Positions 17,735-26,340 are shown, numbered from the stretch's first letter. The stretch is 64,000 bases of DNA from CBDBBY01 sp965203795 (GCA_965203795.1 OZ241915.1:930001-994000); one strand, 5' to 3'. A program made the numbers and translations. The notes: a model not told the origin generated them from the sequence alone.

Positions 17735-17763
17735 TTGCATCCTTACCCGGTCGGCGTTAGATT
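17735..17763 (+). promoter_or_regulatory. Candidate promoter ahead of a hairpin-terminator leader
   Basis: TTGCAT (17735-17740) and TAGATT (17758-17763) are separated by 17 bp, each matching four of six consensus bases. Initiation would fall near 17770, just before two consecutive hairpins. Eye-made prediction only. Confidence 0.35.
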
Positions 17764-17769
17764 CGGTCA

Positions 17770-17834
17770 AGTTACCCGCCGGCAGCGTGCTGTCGGTTCA
17801 GGGCCACTCCTCTGGAGTGGCCCTTGCTTTTTTT
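17770..17834 (+). ncRNA. Candidate short RNA or transcription attenuator leader
   Basis: A ~65-nt segment between a candidate promoter and a terminator. It contains one hairpin at 17779-17796 (CCGGCAGC...GCTGTCGG, one G-U pair) and the strong terminator hairpin at 17801-17823. No gene ends upstream on this strand, so the terminator must serve either a small RNA or premature termination ahead of the NYN gene, whose ribosome site GGAG begins directly after the U-run. No known RNA family was recognised. Confidence 0.4.
17801..17834 (+). terminator. Strong intrinsic terminator just upstream of the NYN gene
   Basis: Perfect 10-bp stem GGGCCACTCC / GGAGTGGCCC with a TCT loop (17801-17823), followed by TTGC and seven T (to 17834). 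The T-run abuts the GGAG ribosome site of the gene starting at 17845, so read-through rather than a new promoter must supply that gene unless a promoter overlaps the hairpin. Confidence 0.8.
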
Positions 17835-17844
17835 GGAGACGGCA

Positions 17845-18618
17845 ATGAGAACAAGAGTCTATGTCGATGGCTTCAACTTGTACTATGGTGCGCTCAAGGG
17901 AACGCCATTCAAGTGGTTGAATCCTGTTGATCTGGCGCGCCGGGTGCTGCCGGCGGGATACGTCGTGGATAAGCTGCTTTACTTCACGGCCCGTATATCC
18001 GGGGCGCCGGACCAGGGCGCACCGGCACGACAGCATGCTTACATCGCCGCGCTACGCACGCTGCCGGGGGTGGAAGTGCATTTCGGACGCTTTCTCTCAA
18101 AGTCGGCGTGGCGTCCACTTGTAAACCTGCCAGTGGCTGACCGGCAGATCAACGCGCCACAGCCGGCAATATTGCCAGCGGGCAATCACACAGTCGCCGG
18201 GCGGCGGATGCAGACGCTGCCGGTGGGCAGCTATCCCGTGCGTGGCGCGCGAAGGAAGAAACGGCGCAAAGCAACCGCCCCGCTGCCGGGTGCAGTGGTT
18301 GCGGAGTTCCACACCATGGAGGAGAAAGGCTCCGACGTGAATCTTGCAGCCCATCTCCTGAACGATACTTGGAATGAGGTTTTCGAGGCGGCAGCGGTCA
18401 TTTCGAATGACACCGATCTTGTAACTCCGATCCGCATGGTGACCGACGAGCGAGAGAAGAAGGTCATCGTCGTGTGTCCAGCGCGAGGACAACCGGTTGC
18501 GCCACAGCTGCTCGAGGTGGCGAGCGATGATCGCCACATTCGCCCCAAGACGCTGAAGATGGCGCAGTTTCCGGATAAGCTGCCTGGTACTACGATCTCA
18601 AAGCCGGCACGCTGGTAA
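17845..18618 (+). CDS. NYN-domain (LabA/DUF88-like) predicted ribonuclease
   Basis: 257 residues from the ATG at 17845, preceded by GGAG at seven bases. MRTRVYVDGFNLYYGALKGT carries the first catalytic Asp (VDGFN, ~7-11). The second acidic cluster is EEKGSDVNLAAHLLND near 158-173, and AAVISNDTDLVTPIRMV carries the third (SNDTDL). This PIN-like fold chelates metal and usually cuts RNA. A basic insert (ARRKKRRKATAPLP, ~133-146) between the halves may bind nucleic acid. An intrinsic terminator sits immediately upstream, suggesting attenuation control. The gene stands alone between uvrB and the NDUFS4-like gene; its RNA target is unknown. Confidence 0.85.
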   Translation: MRTRVYVDGFNLYYGALKGTPFKWLNPVDLARRVLPAGYVVDKLLYFTARISGAPDQGAPARQHAYIAALRTLPGVEVHFGRFLSKSAWRPLVNLPVADRQINAPQPAILPAGNHTVAGRRMQTLPVGSYPVRGARRKKRRKATAPLPGAVVAEFHTMEEKGSDVNLAAHLLNDTWNEVFEAAAVISNDTDLVTPIRMVTDEREKKVIVVCPARGQPVAPQLLEVASDDRHIRPKTLKMAQFPDKLPGTTISKPARW

Positions 18619-18804
18619 GCGCACAGGTCAACATCCTCAGCCATTGGCCCATTCCGTTTCGCTTCCGGCTCATTCGTTAAGCACCTGTGTTTTCAGCACG
18701 CCGGGATTCAGGCTGCATTTGCCCTGATCTGCGCCCATCGGGCCGCAGTTGTTTTGGATTGCCGCCTCTGTTTCGTGCTGCTCGGCGGCGATGCACCGTC
18801 CCAC

Positions 18805-18828
18805 TGTCGGCCTTGATTGAGGCCGACA
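18805..18828. repeat. Perfect 9-bp inverted repeat upstream of the NDUFS4-like gene
   Basis: TGTCGGCCT (18805-18813) and AGGCCGACA (18820-18828) around a 6-nt loop. No U-run follows on either strand, so it is not an obvious terminator. Part of the loop and right arm (GATTGAGGCCG) recurs near 11828-11838, ahead of the HigA-like remnant. It lies about 90 bases before the gene start. The rest of 18619-18916 shows no gene. Confidence 0.6.
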
Positions 18829-18916
18829 TTCCAACATGCATTGACCCCAGACGGAAACTTGATTTGCGCGGCGGCGATGAAGTAGTGGTGGTGCATTGTC
18901 CGGAGGGGGTTCGGCC

Positions 18917-19228
18917 ATGAAAGCGCGGATCTACAAGCCCGCCAAGACTGCGATGCAATCGGGGGCAGCGACGTCCAAGCGCTGGGTGCTCGAATTCGAC
19001 CCCTCGATGGCCCGTAGCTTGGATCCCCTAATGGGCTGGACCAGTTCCGACGACACTCAGACCCAAGTGCGGATGACTTTCGAATCGAAGGAAGCGGCGC
19101 TGAACTACGCGGAGCGCCATGGCATTGAATTCACGGTCGCCGAACCGAAAGTCCGGCGCCCGGTGGTACGCAAGAGAGGCTACGCGGAAAACTTCGCGCA
19201 CGAGCGCAGGGAGGCGTGGACCCACTGA
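18917..19228 (+). CDS. NDUFS4-like accessory subunit of complex I (ETC complex I subunit)
   Basis: 103 residues from the ATG at 18917, with GGAGGGGG ahead. MKARIYKPAKTAMQSG, the core KRWVLEFDPSMARSLDPLMGWTSS, and then FESKEAALNYAERHGIEFTV match the ETC_C1_NDUFS4 family, the bacterial counterpart of mitochondrial NDUFS4 (AQDQ/18 kDa). The protein sits at the matrix-arm N-module junction and supports complex I assembly and stability. It is typical of alphaproteobacteria and mitochondria and, as here, is usually encoded away from nuo. The complete nuo operon lies 20 kb to the right. tRNA-Arg follows. Confidence 0.88.
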   Translation: MKARIYKPAKTAMQSGAATSKRWVLEFDPSMARSLDPLMGWTSSDDTQTQVRMTFESKEAALNYAERHGIEFTVAEPKVRRPVVRKRGYAENFAHERREAWTH

Positions 19229-19319
19229 TTGCCAGCAGCCGCTTTGGCAGCGCAGGCTGCGGCGGCCCGCTCTCGGTGCGCTTGAATCCGCGCGCGAAGT
19301 GAATCAATACGCTTTCAGC

Positions 19320-19396
19320 GGCCCCTTAGCTCAACTGGATAGAGCGGTTGACTTCTAATCAACAGGTTCGGGGTTCGAGTCCTCGAGGGGTCGCCA
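19320..19396 (+). tRNA. tRNA-Arg (anticodon TCT)
   Basis: 77 bases including encoded CCA. Acceptor stem GGCCCCT pairs with AGGGGTC (one G-U), then discriminator G and CCA. D-arm GCTCAACTGGATAGAGC, anticodon stem GTTGA/TCAAC with loop CTTCTAA (TCT), and T-arm CGGGG-TTCGAGT-CCTCG. It reads AGA and AGG codons. Confidence 0.96.
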
Positions 19397-19619
19397 GCGG
19401 TCGGGCGGGACGTTTCCGTGTTCGGGGGCGTTGCGTCGCGGCGATCCGCGCAGTTTCCAGCCCGTCTCGCTCAAGCCGTCTTTGGCGGCCGCTCCTGATT
19501 GGGAAGCTGGCCAATTCGGGCGCGTCAGAACGGACGGGATGTGGTAGCGTCCGGTGCCGGACCGCAGGTCGGCGGAATTCGCTGGCGGCGCGGGCGCATG
19601 CGGATTGGGGAGGATGCCG

Positions 19620-20534
19620 ATGACGCTGGGCATGAATCGAAGCGTGTTCGTCACGTGCGCCGTCACGGGTGCCGGAAACACGCAGGGGCGGAGCGACTTC
19701 GTTCCGCGCTCGCCGCGCGAAATTGCGGAGAGCGCGATCGTGGCCGCCAAGGCGGGCGCCGCCATCGTGCATTGCCATGTGCGGGAGCCCGATACCGGCA
19801 AGCCGTCCCGGAAGCTCGAGTACTACCGCGAAGTCACGAACCGGATCCGCGACGCGTCCGTGGATGTCGTGCTCAACCTTACGGCGGGAATGGGCGGCGA
19901 TCTGGTTACCGGCCCGGCGGACAGCCCGCTTCCGCTCAACGCCGAGGGCACGGACATGGCAAGCGCCGAGGACAGGCTCCGGCACGTCGCTGAATGCCGC
20001 CCCGAAATCTGCACGCTCGACTGCGGCACGATGAATTTCGCGGAGTCGGACTACGTGATGGTGAACACGCCCGGCATGCTGCAGGCCATGGGCCGCGCGA
20101 TCACGAGGCTGGGCGTCAAGCCGGAGATCGAGGCGTTCGATACCGGCCACCTCTGGTTCGCCAAGCGGCTGGCCAAGGAGGGAATCATCGAGGAGCCAGC
20201 TCTAGTCCAGCTGTGCATGGGAATTCCGTGGGGCGCGCCCGACGACCTGAACACCTTCATGGCGATGGTGAACAATGTCCCCGACGGGTGGACGTTCTCG
20301 GCTTTTTCGCTAGGGCGGAACCAGATGCCGTATGTCGCCGCGGCCGTGCTCGCCGGAGGGAACGTCCGGGTCGGGCTTGAGGACAATTTGTTCCTCGAAA
20401 AGGGCGTGCTTGCCACCAACGGCCAGCTTGTCGAGCGGGCGGTAGGGATCATCCGCAACCTCGGGGCGGAGGTGCTGGGACCCGACGCGGTCCGCGCACA
20501 GCTCGGACTGACGAAGCAGGCTCCCGACTTCTGA
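19620..20534 (+). CDS. Beta-keto acid cleavage enzyme (BKACE, DUF849), probably 3-dehydrocarnitine type
   Basis: 304 residues from the ATG at 19620, with GGGGAGG six bases before it. BKACE features: CAVTGAGNTQGRSDFVPRSP, the zinc-binding IVHCHVREP (two His), ICTLDCGTMNF, EAFDTGHLWFAKRL, LCMGIPWGAPDD and RVGLEDNLFL with the catalytic-site Glu. BKACEs condense a beta-keto acid with acetyl-CoA to yield acetoacetate and a new CoA ester. The sequence recalls members that act on 3-dehydrocarnitine in carnitine breakdown, but that substrate is recollection and inference; no carnitine dehydrogenase or thioesterase is adjacent. An enoyl-CoA hydratase-type gene follows 124 bases downstream on the same strand. 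Confidence 0.85.
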   Translation: MTLGMNRSVFVTCAVTGAGNTQGRSDFVPRSPREIAESAIVAAKAGAAIVHCHVREPDTGKPSRKLEYYREVTNRIRDASVDVVLNLTAGMGGDLVTGPADSPLPLNAEGTDMASAEDRLRHVAECRPEICTLDCGTMNFAESDYVMVNTPGMLQAMGRAITRLGVKPEIEAFDTGHLWFAKRLAKEGIIEEPALVQLCMGIPWGAPDDLNTFMAMVNNVPDGWTFSAFSLGRNQMPYVAAAVLAGGNVRVGLEDNLFLEKGVLATNGQLVERAVGIIRNLGAEVLGPDAVRAQLGLTKQAPDF

Positions 20535-20658
20535 GACTGGAAAGCGTCCCGAGCTGTCCAAGGGATCGGCCGGTCGTCCTGCCGGAAACGCGCTTCCGAG
20601 TTTGCATGTCCAGCGTTGCAGGCCACCGAGGAATGCGTTCGCCCGCGAAGGAGGTTCA

Positions 20659-21450
20659 ATGGAAACAATTGAGTTGTCCACGGACTCGCGGGGCGTCGCG
20701 ACAGTAAACCTGAATCGGCCGGAGAAGCGAAACGCGATGTCCGGGCGCATGATCAGGGAGCTTGATGCCGCCGCCGCCGAGCTGTCGGCCGACGGCCGGG
20801 CACGGGCGGTCGTGATCGCCGGAAACGGAAAGACGTTTTGCGCGGGTGCCGACCTCGCTTGGATGAAGGCGCAGTCGGCGGCTTCCGCAGAGGATCGGAT
20901 GCAGGAGGCGCTGAACCTCGCGCGCATGCTCCTTGCCTGGCACCGATGCCCAATACCCGTAATCGCGCGCGTGCACGACGGCGCCTACGGCGGCGGCGTC
21001 GGACTTGCCGCGGTTGCTGATTCGGTTCTTGCCTCAAGGGAGGCCCGGTTCGGGCTGACCGAGGCGCGGCTCGGATTGGTTCCTGCCACGATATCGCCTT
21101 ATGTCGTCGCCAAGACGGGACCATCGGTTGCGCGCCGATTGTTCATGACAGCGCGCGTGTTCTCAGCAGAGGAAGCCGCCGCGTTCGGGCTTGTGTCGGC
21201 CGTATGCGACCTGGACGAGCTGGACCGGGCGGTAGGCGAAGAGGCGGATCGCTATCTTTCCTGCGCTCCGGGCGCGATCGCCGATGCCAAAGCCCTTGCT
21301 CAATCCTACGGGCCGGCGCTGGACGAATCTTCGGTCGCCGAGCATGCCCGCCGCCTCGTGGACCGGTGGGACAGCAGCGAAAGCGCGGAAGGCATCGCAG
21401 CTTTCTTCGAAGGGCGGAAGCCGGAATGGGCGGCCCCGCCTGAGGCCTGA
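20659..21450 (+). CDS. Enoyl-CoA hydratase family, methylglutaconyl-CoA hydratase-like
   Basis: 263 residues from the ATG at 20659, with a strong AAGGAGG seven bases upstream. Crotonase fold: oxyanion-hole segments FCAGADLAWMK and YGGGVGLAAVAD, then the catalytic-region FGLTEARLGLVPATISPYVV, and a C-terminal EGIAAFFEGRKPEW. GADLxWM, ISPYV and the EGIxAFxExRKPxW end are features I associate with LiuC/AtuE-type methylglutaconyl-CoA hydratases of leucine or isoprenoid catabolism. The partner carboxylase and lyase genes are not here. Family assignment is strong; substrate is moderate. Confidence 0.82.
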   Translation: METIELSTDSRGVATVNLNRPEKRNAMSGRMIRELDAAAAELSADGRARAVVIAGNGKTFCAGADLAWMKAQSAASAEDRMQEALNLARMLLAWHRCPIPVIARVHDGAYGGGVGLAAVADSVLASREARFGLTEARLGLVPATISPYVVAKTGPSVARRLFMTARVFSAEEAAAFGLVSAVCDLDELDRAVGEEADRYLSCAPGAIADAKALAQSYGPALDESSVAEHARRLVDRWDSSESAEGIAAFFEGRKPEWAAPPEA

Positions 21451-21491
21451 ACAGGGCGCGCTGCGGGCGAGCGCCGCCGCGCGGACCGCCT

Positions 21492-24400
21492 CTATCCGAT
21501 GATATCCCGGTAGTGGCTCTGCACCAGCGAAGCCGTGCGGCGGATGTCCGCCGTGAAGGTTTCGAACATGGTGTCGCTGTAGTTCCGGCCCAGCGTGCTC
21601 CGCAGCGCGTCCGCCGCATCGTCATTGCGGCGGTCTTGGCCGACAGTCAGGATCAGCATCCCTTGGAGGTTCCGCCAGAATTCGGTCGCGCCGGCAAGCT
21701 CCGAGGCGGCTGCCTCGTCCAGCAGTCCCAACTTGCCCGCTTTCTTGAACACGGAAATCGAGTCGCGGTGCAGGATGTCGGGATGCGCGGCCGCATGCCG
21801 GAGCTGGAGGAATTGGGCGATCGAGTCCAGATCCAGCAGGCCGCCGGGCCGATACTTGATCGACTGGTCCGCGCCGTCCTGGGACTGCTGGTCGATCCCT
21901 TGCCGAATCGCAAGAGCGTCGTTCCGCAAGGCGTCCGGATCGCGCTCCATCGTCAGGACTGACCGGATGGTTTCCTCGATGCGGTCGCCGAGGCCGCCTT
22001 CGGAGAAAATAACCTTGGCCTTCGTAAGCGCCATGGTTTCGCGCGTGCCGGCCTTTTCCCGCTGGTAGGTTTCGAACTGCTCGAAGAGGCACGCGATCGG
22101 CCCTGACATCCCGCTCGGCCTCAGGCCCATGTCCACTTCGTAGAGTCGGCCTTCGCTGGTCGGCGCGGTAACCGCGTTCAGGAACCTGCGGCAGAAGCGG
22201 GCGTAGTACGCCGTCGGAGGCAGCGGCTTCTGGCCGTCGGAACCCGCCTCTCCATCCTCAAGCGAATAGACGAATATGAGGTCCAGGTCCGAAGCCATGG
22301 TCAGTTCGCCGGCGCCCAGCTTGCCGAAAGCGAGGATCGCAATCCGGCCGCCGGGCACCGTCCCGTGCGACTCGGCGAACTGCTCCTTCAAAACCGGAAT
22401 CAGCACGGAAAGGCTCGTCACCGCGATCCCGCTCAGCGGCTCGCCCGCCTGCAGCGGGGTTAGATACCCGCGAAGCAGGTGCACGCCGACTTGGAACTTC
22501 CGCTCCTGCGCCCATCGCCGCTGGACGTCGAGCATGCTCTGGAAATCGAAGCCGTCGGGCATTCCCCGATCAAGCGCCGCGTTGAGATCCGAAGCCATTT
22601 CGTCGACTCCGAACTCGAGCTTGTAGAAGAGGCGCACGAGCCCGCGCCGCGCGGCTTCCTCCATTTCGCGCTCAAGGCCGAGGTCGTCCGGAAGCTCCAG
22701 ATCCTCGAAGTCCCTCTGGACGGCGCTTTCCAGCAGTCCCGGGTTTCGCCGGAGCCTTCCCGAAAGCTCCGGCGCCGCGCCGATGATATCGGCGATCAGG
22801 CTGATCAGGTCGGGCCGCGCGCTCAGAATCGCGAACAAGTTGACCGGCTGCGCCAGCCCGCCCAGGAACTGGTCGAAGCGGCCTAGCGCATCGGCGGGTT
22901 CCGGCAATCCGGCGAAAGCCTCCAAGATAAGCGGCGTTAGCTCGATCAGCAATTCGCGGGCTTTATCGATGCCCGTCGCCCGGACCTTGCCCGCGTGCCA
23001 CTTCCGCACCATGTTCCAGATCGCGTCCGGATCTTCGTATCCCGCGCCCTGCAGCGATTCGAGCGCTTCCGGCGCCGGGTCGGCCGATTCGAAATCGAGA
23101 TCGAAGTCCGCGCTGGCCGAGGCGCTGTGCTCCAGCAGGCCGTTGTAATGCAGCTGGACAATCTCCAGCTGCCGGACGAGATCCTCGGCGAGCTCGCCGC
23201 GGCTGCCGTATCCTAGGAAGGTCGCCAACTTCTCCACGCCCGATTCACTTTCCGGCAGCGAGTGCGTCTGCTGGTCGTCCGTCATCTGGATGCGGTGCTC
23301 CACCCGCCGCAGGAATTCGTAAGCCGCGCCCAGCTGCTCGGCGCAGGCCGACGTGATTCGACCGGTGCGGGCCAGTGCCGCGAGCATGGAGAGCGTCTCG
23401 CGCCCTCGAAGCTCCGGGTTCTGTCCGCCCCAGATGAGCTGCTGCGACTGGGTGAAGAATTCGATTTCGCGGATGCCTCCGCGCCCGAGCTTCACGTTGT
23501 GCCCTTCGACGGCGATCCTGGCGGAGCCCCGATGCGCGTTGATCTGCCTCTTCGCCGCCTGGATGTCGCGCATGGAGGCGAAGTCGAGATTCCGCCTCCA
23601 AGTGAAGCCCTCGTTGGCTTTGAGGAACCGCTCGGCCGCGGCGTAGTCGCCCGCGATCGCACGCGCCTTGATCATGGCGGCCCGCTCCCACGTCTGGCCG
23701 ACCGTCCGGTAGTAGGTCGAAGCCGCGCGGGTGGAGACGGCAGGAGGCGTCGAGTTCGGATCGGGGCGGAGCCTGAGGTCGGTTCTGAAAACGTAGCCGT
23801 CCTCGTTGCGCTTCGCCATGACGTTCACGAGGTTCCGCGCGAGCCTCGAAAAAAGCGGCTGAGGAAAGCCGTCCGGAACTGGCGCCGCCTCTTCGTCGAA
23901 GAGCAGGATCAGGTCCACGTCGCTTGAGAAATTCAGTTCGCCCGCACCGAGCTTGCCCATTCCCAGGACGATGAGGCCGGACCCGGCCGCCGGGTCGGCA
24001 GGGTCGGGCGGGGCGAAGTTGCCTTTGCGCGCCTCCTCGCCGAGCAGCAGCGAGCAGCTTGCATGAAGGGCGGCGGACGCGAAGTCAGACAGCGCGCGCG
24101 TGGTCTGCATGACGCTCCAGACGGACGCGATGTCGGAGATCGCGACCGCCGCGGCGATATTGCTTTTGGCTTTCCGAAGCCGGCGCATCAGGGAACTGCG
24201 CGACTCTTCCGCTATTCCGTCAGTGTCGCGGACGCTGGCCAGCAGGTCGGCAACTGGCTGGTCAGGGCCTTCGGAAAGAAGCCTCGCAGCAAATTCGATG
24301 TCGCCCAGCACGCAATGGCTGAGAAAAGGGCTGTTGCCGAAGACGGAATCCAGAACGGCCCGTCCGGCGCCTTGCTCCTGCACCTGCCGCGCGAATTCGA

Positions 24401-24524
24401 TGACAGCGTCCTGTCCAGTCGACTCCGCCGCGGACGACCACTGCTCCCAGCGCCGTTCGGCTGATTCCAAATCCGCAGGGGCAGGTATGCCCGCCGCGTT
24501 CTCCCAGAGCTCAGAAACCCGCAC
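21492..24524 (-). CDS. glnE: Bifunctional glutamine synthetase adenylyltransferase/deadenylase
   Basis: 1010 residues, the expected two-nucleotidyltransferase arrangement. The N-terminal deadenylating domain has GMGKLGAGELNFSSDVDLIL at ~192-211. The C-terminal adenylylating domain has FGKLGAGELTMASDLDLIFV near 735-755. Each is followed by a helical GlnD-PII-sensing bundle. GlnE adds or removes AMP on a Tyr of each glutamine synthetase subunit in response to PII, adjusting ammonia assimilation. Ends 41 bases from the convergent hydratase gene. The length, the full motifs and the compact start MRVSELWENA support an intact gene. Confidence 0.95.
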   Translation of the reverse strand: MRVSELWENAAGIPAPADLESAERRWEQWSSAAESTGQDAVIEFARQVQEQGAGRAVLDSVFGNSPFLSHCVLGDIEFAARLLSEGPDQPVADLLASVRDTDGIAEESRSSLMRRLRKAKSNIAAAVAISDIASVWSVMQTTRALSDFASAALHASCSLLLGEEARKGNFAPPDPADPAAGSGLIVLGMGKLGAGELNFSSDVDLILLFDEEAAPVPDGFPQPLFSRLARNLVNVMAKRNEDGYVFRTDLRLRPDPNSTPPAVSTRAASTYYRTVGQTWERAAMIKARAIAGDYAAAERFLKANEGFTWRRNLDFASMRDIQAAKRQINAHRGSARIAVEGHNVKLGRGGIREIEFFTQSQQLIWGGQNPELRGRETLSMLAALARTGRITSACAEQLGAAYEFLRRVEHRIQMTDDQQTHSLPESESGVEKLATFLGYGSRGELAEDLVRQLEIVQLHYNGLLEHSASASADFDLDFESADPAPEALESLQGAGYEDPDAIWNMVRKWHAGKVRATGIDKARELLIELTPLILEAFAGLPEPADALGRFDQFLGGLAQPVNLFAILSARPDLISLIADIIGAAPELSGRLRRNPGLLESAVQRDFEDLELPDDLGLEREMEEAARRGLVRLFYKLEFGVDEMASDLNAALDRGMPDGFDFQSMLDVQRRWAQERKFQVGVHLLRGYLTPLQAGEPLSGIAVTSLSVLIPVLKEQFAESHGTVPGGRIAILAFGKLGAGELTMASDLDLIFVYSLEDGEAGSDGQKPLPPTAYYARFCRRFLNAVTAPTSEGRLYEVDMGLRPSGMSGPIACLFEQFETYQREKAGTRETMALTKAKVIFSEGGLGDRIEETIRSVLTMERDPDALRNDALAIRQGIDQQSQDGADQSIKYRPGGLLDLDSIAQFLQLRHAAAHPDILHRDSISVFKKAGKLGLLDEAAASELAGATEFWRNLQGMLILTVGQDRRNDDAADALRSTLGRNYSDTMFETFTADIRRTASLVQSHYRDIIG

Positions 24525-24671
24525 TATCCACCATGCAGCGACTTCATCGCGCGACCGATCCGGCCCGCATCCGGCATAATGCCACAGCGCAACGAATCCG
24601 CCAGTTGGTCAATCGGGATTCTGAAGGCGGGCCGTCTGTCCGCACTGGAATTCGTGGAGGCGCGGTCGAAT

Positions 24672-25658
24672 TCACGAGTCCAATTCATCAGAGCCGGAAC
24701 CGGCCGCCAGAGCTTCGTACTCATCCAGCGCACGTCGGATTCCTTCCTCCAAGGTGATCGACGGCCGCCAGCCGAGGCTTCGCAGCCGGGCCGTGTCGGA
24801 GAGTTTCCGCGGCGTGCCGTCGGGCTTGCTCGAATCCAGCACGATGCCGCCCGAATATCCCGTTTCGCCAGCGATGAGCAGCGCGAGGTCGCGGATCGAA
24901 ATCTCCCGTCCGCTTCCGACGTTCACGGGCTCCGCACCAACGTAATGGCGCATCAAGTGGACCAGCGCGTCGGCGCAGTCGTCGGCGTGGAGGAATTCCC
25001 TGAGCGGGGTTCCAGTTCCCCAAAGCGTTACGGACGGCGCGCCTGCCGCTGCCGCTTCGTGGATCTTCCGGACCAGCGCAGGCAGCACATGGCCGGACTC
25101 GAGGTCGTAATTGTCGTTCGGGCCGTAGAGGTTGGTCGGCATGCAGCTGATGAAGTCCGCGCCGTACTGCTTCCGGTACGCTTGGCACAGCTTGATTCCC
25201 GCGATCTTCGCCAAAGCGTACCATTCATTGCTAGGCTCCAGCGGGCCGCTCAGCAGTTCCGACTCCGGCGTCGGCTGCCTCGCGTGCTTGGGGTAGATGC
25301 AGGTCGAACCAATGTAGAGGAGCCGTTCGACGCCGCTGCGGTAGGCAGCGTGAATCAGGTTCGTTCCGATTGCCAGGTTCTGGTAGAGGAATTCGGCGGG
25401 ATAGGCGCTGTTCGCCATGATTCCGCCAACCTTCGCGGCAGCGACGAACACGATTTCCGGCCTGTTCCGCTCGAACCAGGCTTCGGTTTCGGGCTGGCGG
25501 GTCAGATCGACATCTTCCCGCGACGCCGAAATCAGAGTGCAGTCCTCCCGCGCAAGCCGCCGCATGATCGCCGACCCGAGCATGCCCCGGTGTCCGGCGA
25601 CGAAGACCCGCTTGCCCGACAGATTCAGAGGAGGATCGAGTTTCTGAACGCTTTCCAT
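24672..25658 (-). CDS. fcl: GDP-L-fucose synthase (GDP-4-keto-6-deoxymannose epimerase/reductase)
   Basis: 328 residues, extended SDR fold. NAD(P) motif VFVAGHRGMLGSAIMRRL near 18-35, then AAKVGGIMAN, the catalytic Ser in STCIYP, YALAKIAG (YxxxK) and MPTNLYGPNDNYD, then REFLHADDCADAL. These are the signatures of GDP-L-fucose synthase. It converts GDP-4-keto-6-deoxy-D-mannose to GDP-L-fucose with NADPH for surface polysaccharide. The partner GDP-mannose dehydratase gene is not in the window, and no glycosyltransferases flank it. It lies upstream of glnE on the same strand, 147 bases apart. Confidence 0.92.
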   Translation of the reverse strand: MESVQKLDPPLNLSGKRVFVAGHRGMLGSAIMRRLAREDCTLISASREDVDLTRQPETEAWFERNRPEIVFVAAAKVGGIMANSAYPAEFLYQNLAIGTNLIHAAYRSGVERLLYIGSTCIYPKHARQPTPESELLSGPLEPSNEWYALAKIAGIKLCQAYRKQYGADFISCMPTNLYGPNDNYDLESGHVLPALVRKIHEAAAAGAPSVTLWGTGTPLREFLHADDCADALVHLMRHYVGAEPVNVGSGREISIRDLALLIAGETGYSGGIVLDSSKPDGTPRKLSDTARLRSLGWRPSITLEEGIRRALDEYEALAAGSGSDELDS

Positions 25659-26140
25659 CGCATGCCTGTCCGCACGATACCGCCCCGCAGGGCGCGCTCG
25701 TTTCCAACTACCCCCTATCAGGACAGCATGGAACTATCGTAGCACGACCGCGTTCCAGCAACGCCGACACTGGCCCCTCGTGCTGCGGGCGTCGTCTCCC
25801 AACCAATTCGAAACAGAAAAACCAAGGGGTTCCTTACGAAAGCTAGCATACTGCAGAGCCGCTCGCGCCACAGTGTACAACATAATTCGTTCCAACCAGC
25901 ATCCGTCCTTTCTAGACGCGTTGCCATGAACTGGTCTCCCGCCGACGTTGACCCGTGTCCTTCCGCAGGGCGTGCGTTCAAGGCAGCCTTGATCGACTGC
26001 AAACTTGGACCTCCTTTGTGGGGGCGGGTTGGGAGTGAGCGACTTGGTCCAAGCTGGAAAGGAACGAACGGCAACGGTTGTGATGTCTGTCAGACTCGGA
26101 CGCATTTTGTGTCCGGGTCATCCGTTTAAACTCGTGCATT
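25659..26140. other. Intergenic region upstream of fcl
   Basis: About 480 bases without a supported gene. Open frames run on the minus strand (for example 25718-26074) but carry no recognisable domain. An AAAGGAGGTC sequence on the minus strand near 26005-26014 looks like a strong ribosome site, yet the frame after it (TTG start) resembles nothing known. Left border of the accessory segment. Confidence 0.4.
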
Positions 26141-26314
26141 TTAACAAACACGGGGCAGCTCATACATCTGTCGGCGGAATGAGGGAATCAAACTGTACTT
26201 TCGTCGGGAGACGACGCCCTGTGCACGCAAAACCCGCAGCAGCTTCATCGCCTCAGACACCTTCTCAGCGTCGACCCTTGGGCTGCTCGTTACGATATGA
26301 TTGATGTCAGCCAT
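26141..26314 (-). CDS. Candidate 57-residue small protein
   Basis: ATG at 26312-26314 to TAA at 26141-26143. The product begins MADINHIVTSSPRVDAEKVS, continues EAMKLLRVLRAQGVVSRRKY and ends SLIPSFRRQMYELPRVC. It has the balanced composition of a real protein: an N-terminal DxxxIVxSSPxVD segment, an amphipathic Lys/Leu helix and a basic tail. The frame stays open upstream through Arg-rich sequence that overlaps the HigA remnant in antisense, so the ATG is the natural start. No clear ribosome site. I do not recognise the family; a DNA- or RNA-binding accessory role is only a guess. Confidence 0.35.
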   Translation of the reverse strand: MADINHIVTSSPRVDAEKVSEAMKLLRVLRAQGVVSRRKYSLIPSFRRQMYELPRVC

Positions 26315-26340
26315 ATCATCGTCCTGGCTGACTGGAAACA

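Noticed and set aside
17546..17735. LexA box upstream of uvrB
   Set aside because: No GTTC-N7-GTTC direct repeat could be found.
18677..18958. Minus-strand frame overlapping the start of the NDUFS4-like gene
   Set aside because: Ser/Arg/His-rich without domain features; overlaps a clear gene start and ribosome site.
25718..26074. Minus-strand frame after an AAAGGAGGTC sequence
   Set aside because: The ribosome-like site is good, but the frame begins at TTG and resembles no protein. It is also not the 16S 3' end, which would read GATCACCTCCTTT.
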